NCBI GenBank assembly: GCA_013696365.1
Contig: JACCYS010000063.1
Location: forward strand, 1-6,281
Direction of reading: 5' to 3'
Source of the DNA: Nocardioidaceae bacterium
GTDB taxonomy: Bacteria > Actinomycetota > Actinomycetes > Propionibacteriales > Nocardioidaceae
Length of the DNA stretch: 6,281 bases
The notes under the pieces: model-generated
Told to the model about the DNA's origin: nothing
The model's database searches: none
What the model saw: the letters and a program-made list of their open reading frames with translations, nothing else
Part shown: positions 4,652 through 6,281 of the stretch, in pieces
How positions within the stretch are numbered: position 1 is the first letter of the stretch
Layout of the letters: each line of letters begins with the position of its first letter
Made by a program: the position numbers and the translations under genes

Positions 4652-6281
4652 GTGTTGCCGACAGCGCGCGGGCCGGCCTGGAGGTGCGGGGGCTGCGGGT
4701 CGCCACCAGCGCCGGCGTGTCCGTCGTCGACGGCGTGGACCTGTCCGCGCCGGGTGGCACCGTGCTCGGGCTGGTGGGGGAGTCCGGGTCGGGCAAGACC
4801 ACGGTCGGGACGGCTCTGCTCGGTGGCACCCGGCGGGGGCTGGAGATCGTCGGCGGCTCGGTGCTGCTGGAGGGCACCGACCTGACCACGCTCGGCGCGG
4901 CCGAGCTGCGTCGCTGGCGCGGCTCGCGGGTCAGCTACGTGCCGCAGGACCCGACGACGGCGCTCGACCCGGCCATGCGGGTCGGCCGTCAGGTGCGCGA
5001 GATCCTCGACTGCCACGACTACGGGTCGGGCCCGCAGGAGCGGGCGGCCCGGGTCATCGAGGCGTTTGAGGAGGTGGGGCTGCCGACCGACGACGAGTTC
5101 ACCCGGCGCTTCCCCCACCAGCTGTCCGGTGGCCAGCAGCAGCGGGTGTGCATCGCCGTCGCCTTCGCCACGTGGCCGGCGCTGGTGGTGCTCGACGAGC
5201 CGACGACGGGGCTGGACGTGACCACGCAGGCGCTGGTGCTCGACACCGTGCGCCGGCTGACAAAGCAGCACGGCTGCGCCGCGCTCTACATCAGCCACGA
5301 CCTCGCGGTGGTGTCGGCCATCGCCGACGAGGTTGCCGTGCTGTACGCCGGCAGCGTGGTGGAGCAGGCCGCCACCGACGAGCTGGTGCGCCGCCCGCGG
5401 CACCCGTACACGTCCCGGCTGGTCGCCGCGGTGCCCGACCTGTCGGGTGACCGCGAGCTCTTGGGCATCCCTGGCTCGGCGCCGACGCCGAGCACGCGCC
5501 CGTCCGGCTGTCGGTTCGCTCCCCGGTGCACCCTGGTCGTGGACGAGTGCAAGGCCGAGCCGCCGGCGTTGCGCGAAGTCGGCCACGGGCATCTGGCTCG
5601 CTGCATCCGGGCCGAGGAGGTCGCGCCCGCGCAGGTGCGCGACCGACAACACGGCGAGCAGACCGGGTCAGAACCGTTGCTCCGCATCGACGACCTCACC
5701 GCGCGGTACGGGCGCACGTCGGTGCTGCACGGGCTGTCACTGGACGTCCCGCGGGGCAGCTGCGTCGCCTTGCTCGGCGAGTCCGGCTCGGGCAAGACCA
5801 CGCTGGCGCGCACGATCGCCGGGCTGCACACCGAGGCGGCGGGGAACCTCGTCTTCGCCGGCCACCGGCTGCCTTTCGGCGCGCACGAGCGTGACCGGGA
5901 GACCCGGGCGGCAATCGCCTACGTGTTCCAAAACCCGTACAGCTCGCTCAACCCCCGGCGCACCGTCGGGGACTCGATCGGACGCCCGTTGCGGGTGCTG
6001 CGGAGCATCCGCGGCGCGGAGCTGGAGCGGCGGGTCGGTGAGATGCTGGAGCGGGTGTACCTGTCGGCGGGATACGCGCGGCGCTACCCCGACCAGCTCT
6101 CCGGCGGGGAGCGGCAGCGGGTGGCGGTGGCGCGGGCGCTGATCAGCGAGCCCGAGCTGCTCGTCTGCGACGAGATCACCAGCGCGCTCGACGTGTCCGT
6201 GCAGGCAAACCTGGTGGGGCTGATCGACGAGTTCCGCCGCGAGCTGGGACTGACGCTGCTGTTCGTCACCCACGACATCGC
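4648..6281 (+). CDS. Fused double-domain (DppD-DppF/OppD-OppF type) ABC transporter ATPase, C-terminus cut by window edge
   Basis: Translation from ATG 4648 (ATGA overlap) runs 544 codons to the edge without a stop. It carries two complete ATP-binding cassettes in one chain. Domain 1: Walker A GESGSGKT 44-51, Q-loop Gln 100, signature LSGGQ 159-163, Walker B with Glu 184, H-switch His 217. It ends in an oligopeptide-transporter C-terminal region (RHPYTSRL from 251) with Cys 288, 294, 301 and 319. In DppD/OppD relatives such cysteines have been shown to hold a [4Fe-4S] cluster. A linker of about 20-25 residues follows. Domain 2: Walker A 377-384, Q-loop Gln 428, signature LSGGE 484-488, Walker B with Glu 509, H-switch His 542. 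Only the end of domain 2 is missing. Both sites look able to hydrolyse ATP. The chain should energise the two upstream permeases by itself. One-chain ATPases of this kind are known in actinobacteria, for example mycobacterial OppD. Confidence 0.93.
   Translation, partial: MSVADSARAGLEVRGLRVATSAGVSVVDGVDLSAPGGTVLGLVGESGSGKTTVGTALLGGTRRGLEIVGGSVLLEGTDLTTLGAAELRRWRGSRVSYVPQDPTTALDPAMRVGRQVREILDCHDYGSGPQERAARVIEAFEEVGLPTDDEFTRRFPHQLSGGQQQRVCIAVAFATWPALVVLDEPTTGLDVTTQALVLDTVRRLTKQHGCAALYISHDLAVVSAIADEVAVLYAGSVVEQAATDELVRRPRHPYTSRLVAAVPDLSGDRELLGIPGSAPTPSTRPSGCRFAPRCTLVVDECKAEPPALREVGHGHLARCIRAEEVAPAQVRDRQHGEQTGSEPLLRIDDLTARYGRTSVLHGLSLDVPRGSCVALLGESGSGKTTLARTIAGLHTEAAGNLVFAGHRLPFGAHERDRETRAAIAYVFQNPYSSLNPRRTVGDSIGRPLRVLRSIRGAELERRVGEMLERVYLSAGYARRYPDQLSGGERQRVAVARALISEPELLVCDEITSALDVSVQANLVGLIDEFRRELGLTLLFVTHDI

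Noticed and set aside
4309..5652. Minus-strand open frame of 447 codons opposite the second permease and ATPase
   Set aside because: It is a long but typical antisense artefact. The plus strand has conserved EAA-loop, Walker and signature motifs throughout.
5333..6142. Plus-strand open frame of 269 codons within the ATPase gene
   Set aside because: It is offset from the ATPase frame and rich in Arg/Ser/Trp/Cys. The true frame carries both ATP-binding cassettes.

Overview
The window is very GC-rich, with strong G/C bias at third codon positions, GTG starts, a twin-arginine lipoprotein signal and tightly overlapping genes. This points to an actinobacterium. Nothing in the sequence fixes the genus.

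Layout. Positions 1-985 hold a minus-strand gene that runs off the left edge. It encodes a protein with tandem sialidase/BNR-like beta-propeller blades and no visible signal peptide. Positions 986-1166 are a divergent intergenic region with a good sigma70-type promoter and a strong ribosome binding site for the rightward genes. From 1167 to the right edge is a compact peptide-family (PepT/Dpp/Opp) ABC importer operon: a Tat-type lipoprotein substrate-binding protein (1167-2798), a DppB/OppB-type permease (2823-3779), a DppC/OppC-type permease (3776-4651), and a single ATPase polypeptide with two nucleotide-binding domains fused in tandem (DppD-like then DppF-like, 4648 to beyond 6281).

How it works together. 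The lipoprotein is predicted to capture solute outside the membrane and deliver it to a channel made of the two permeases. The fused ATPase would supply both ATP sites from one chain. The gene junctions (24-nt gap, then GTGA and ATGA overlaps) indicate one transcript with translational coupling. The substrate cannot be read from the sequence: peptides are the default, but family-5 binding proteins also carry sugars, nickel, opines and other solutes. The divergent propeller gene is a possible functional partner, by position only.

No mobile element, CRISPR array, tRNA, rRNA or clearly new defence-type system is visible. The transporter is ordinary in family terms. The least explained part is the propeller protein, followed by small regulatory structures at the operon head and at the binding-protein/permease junction.
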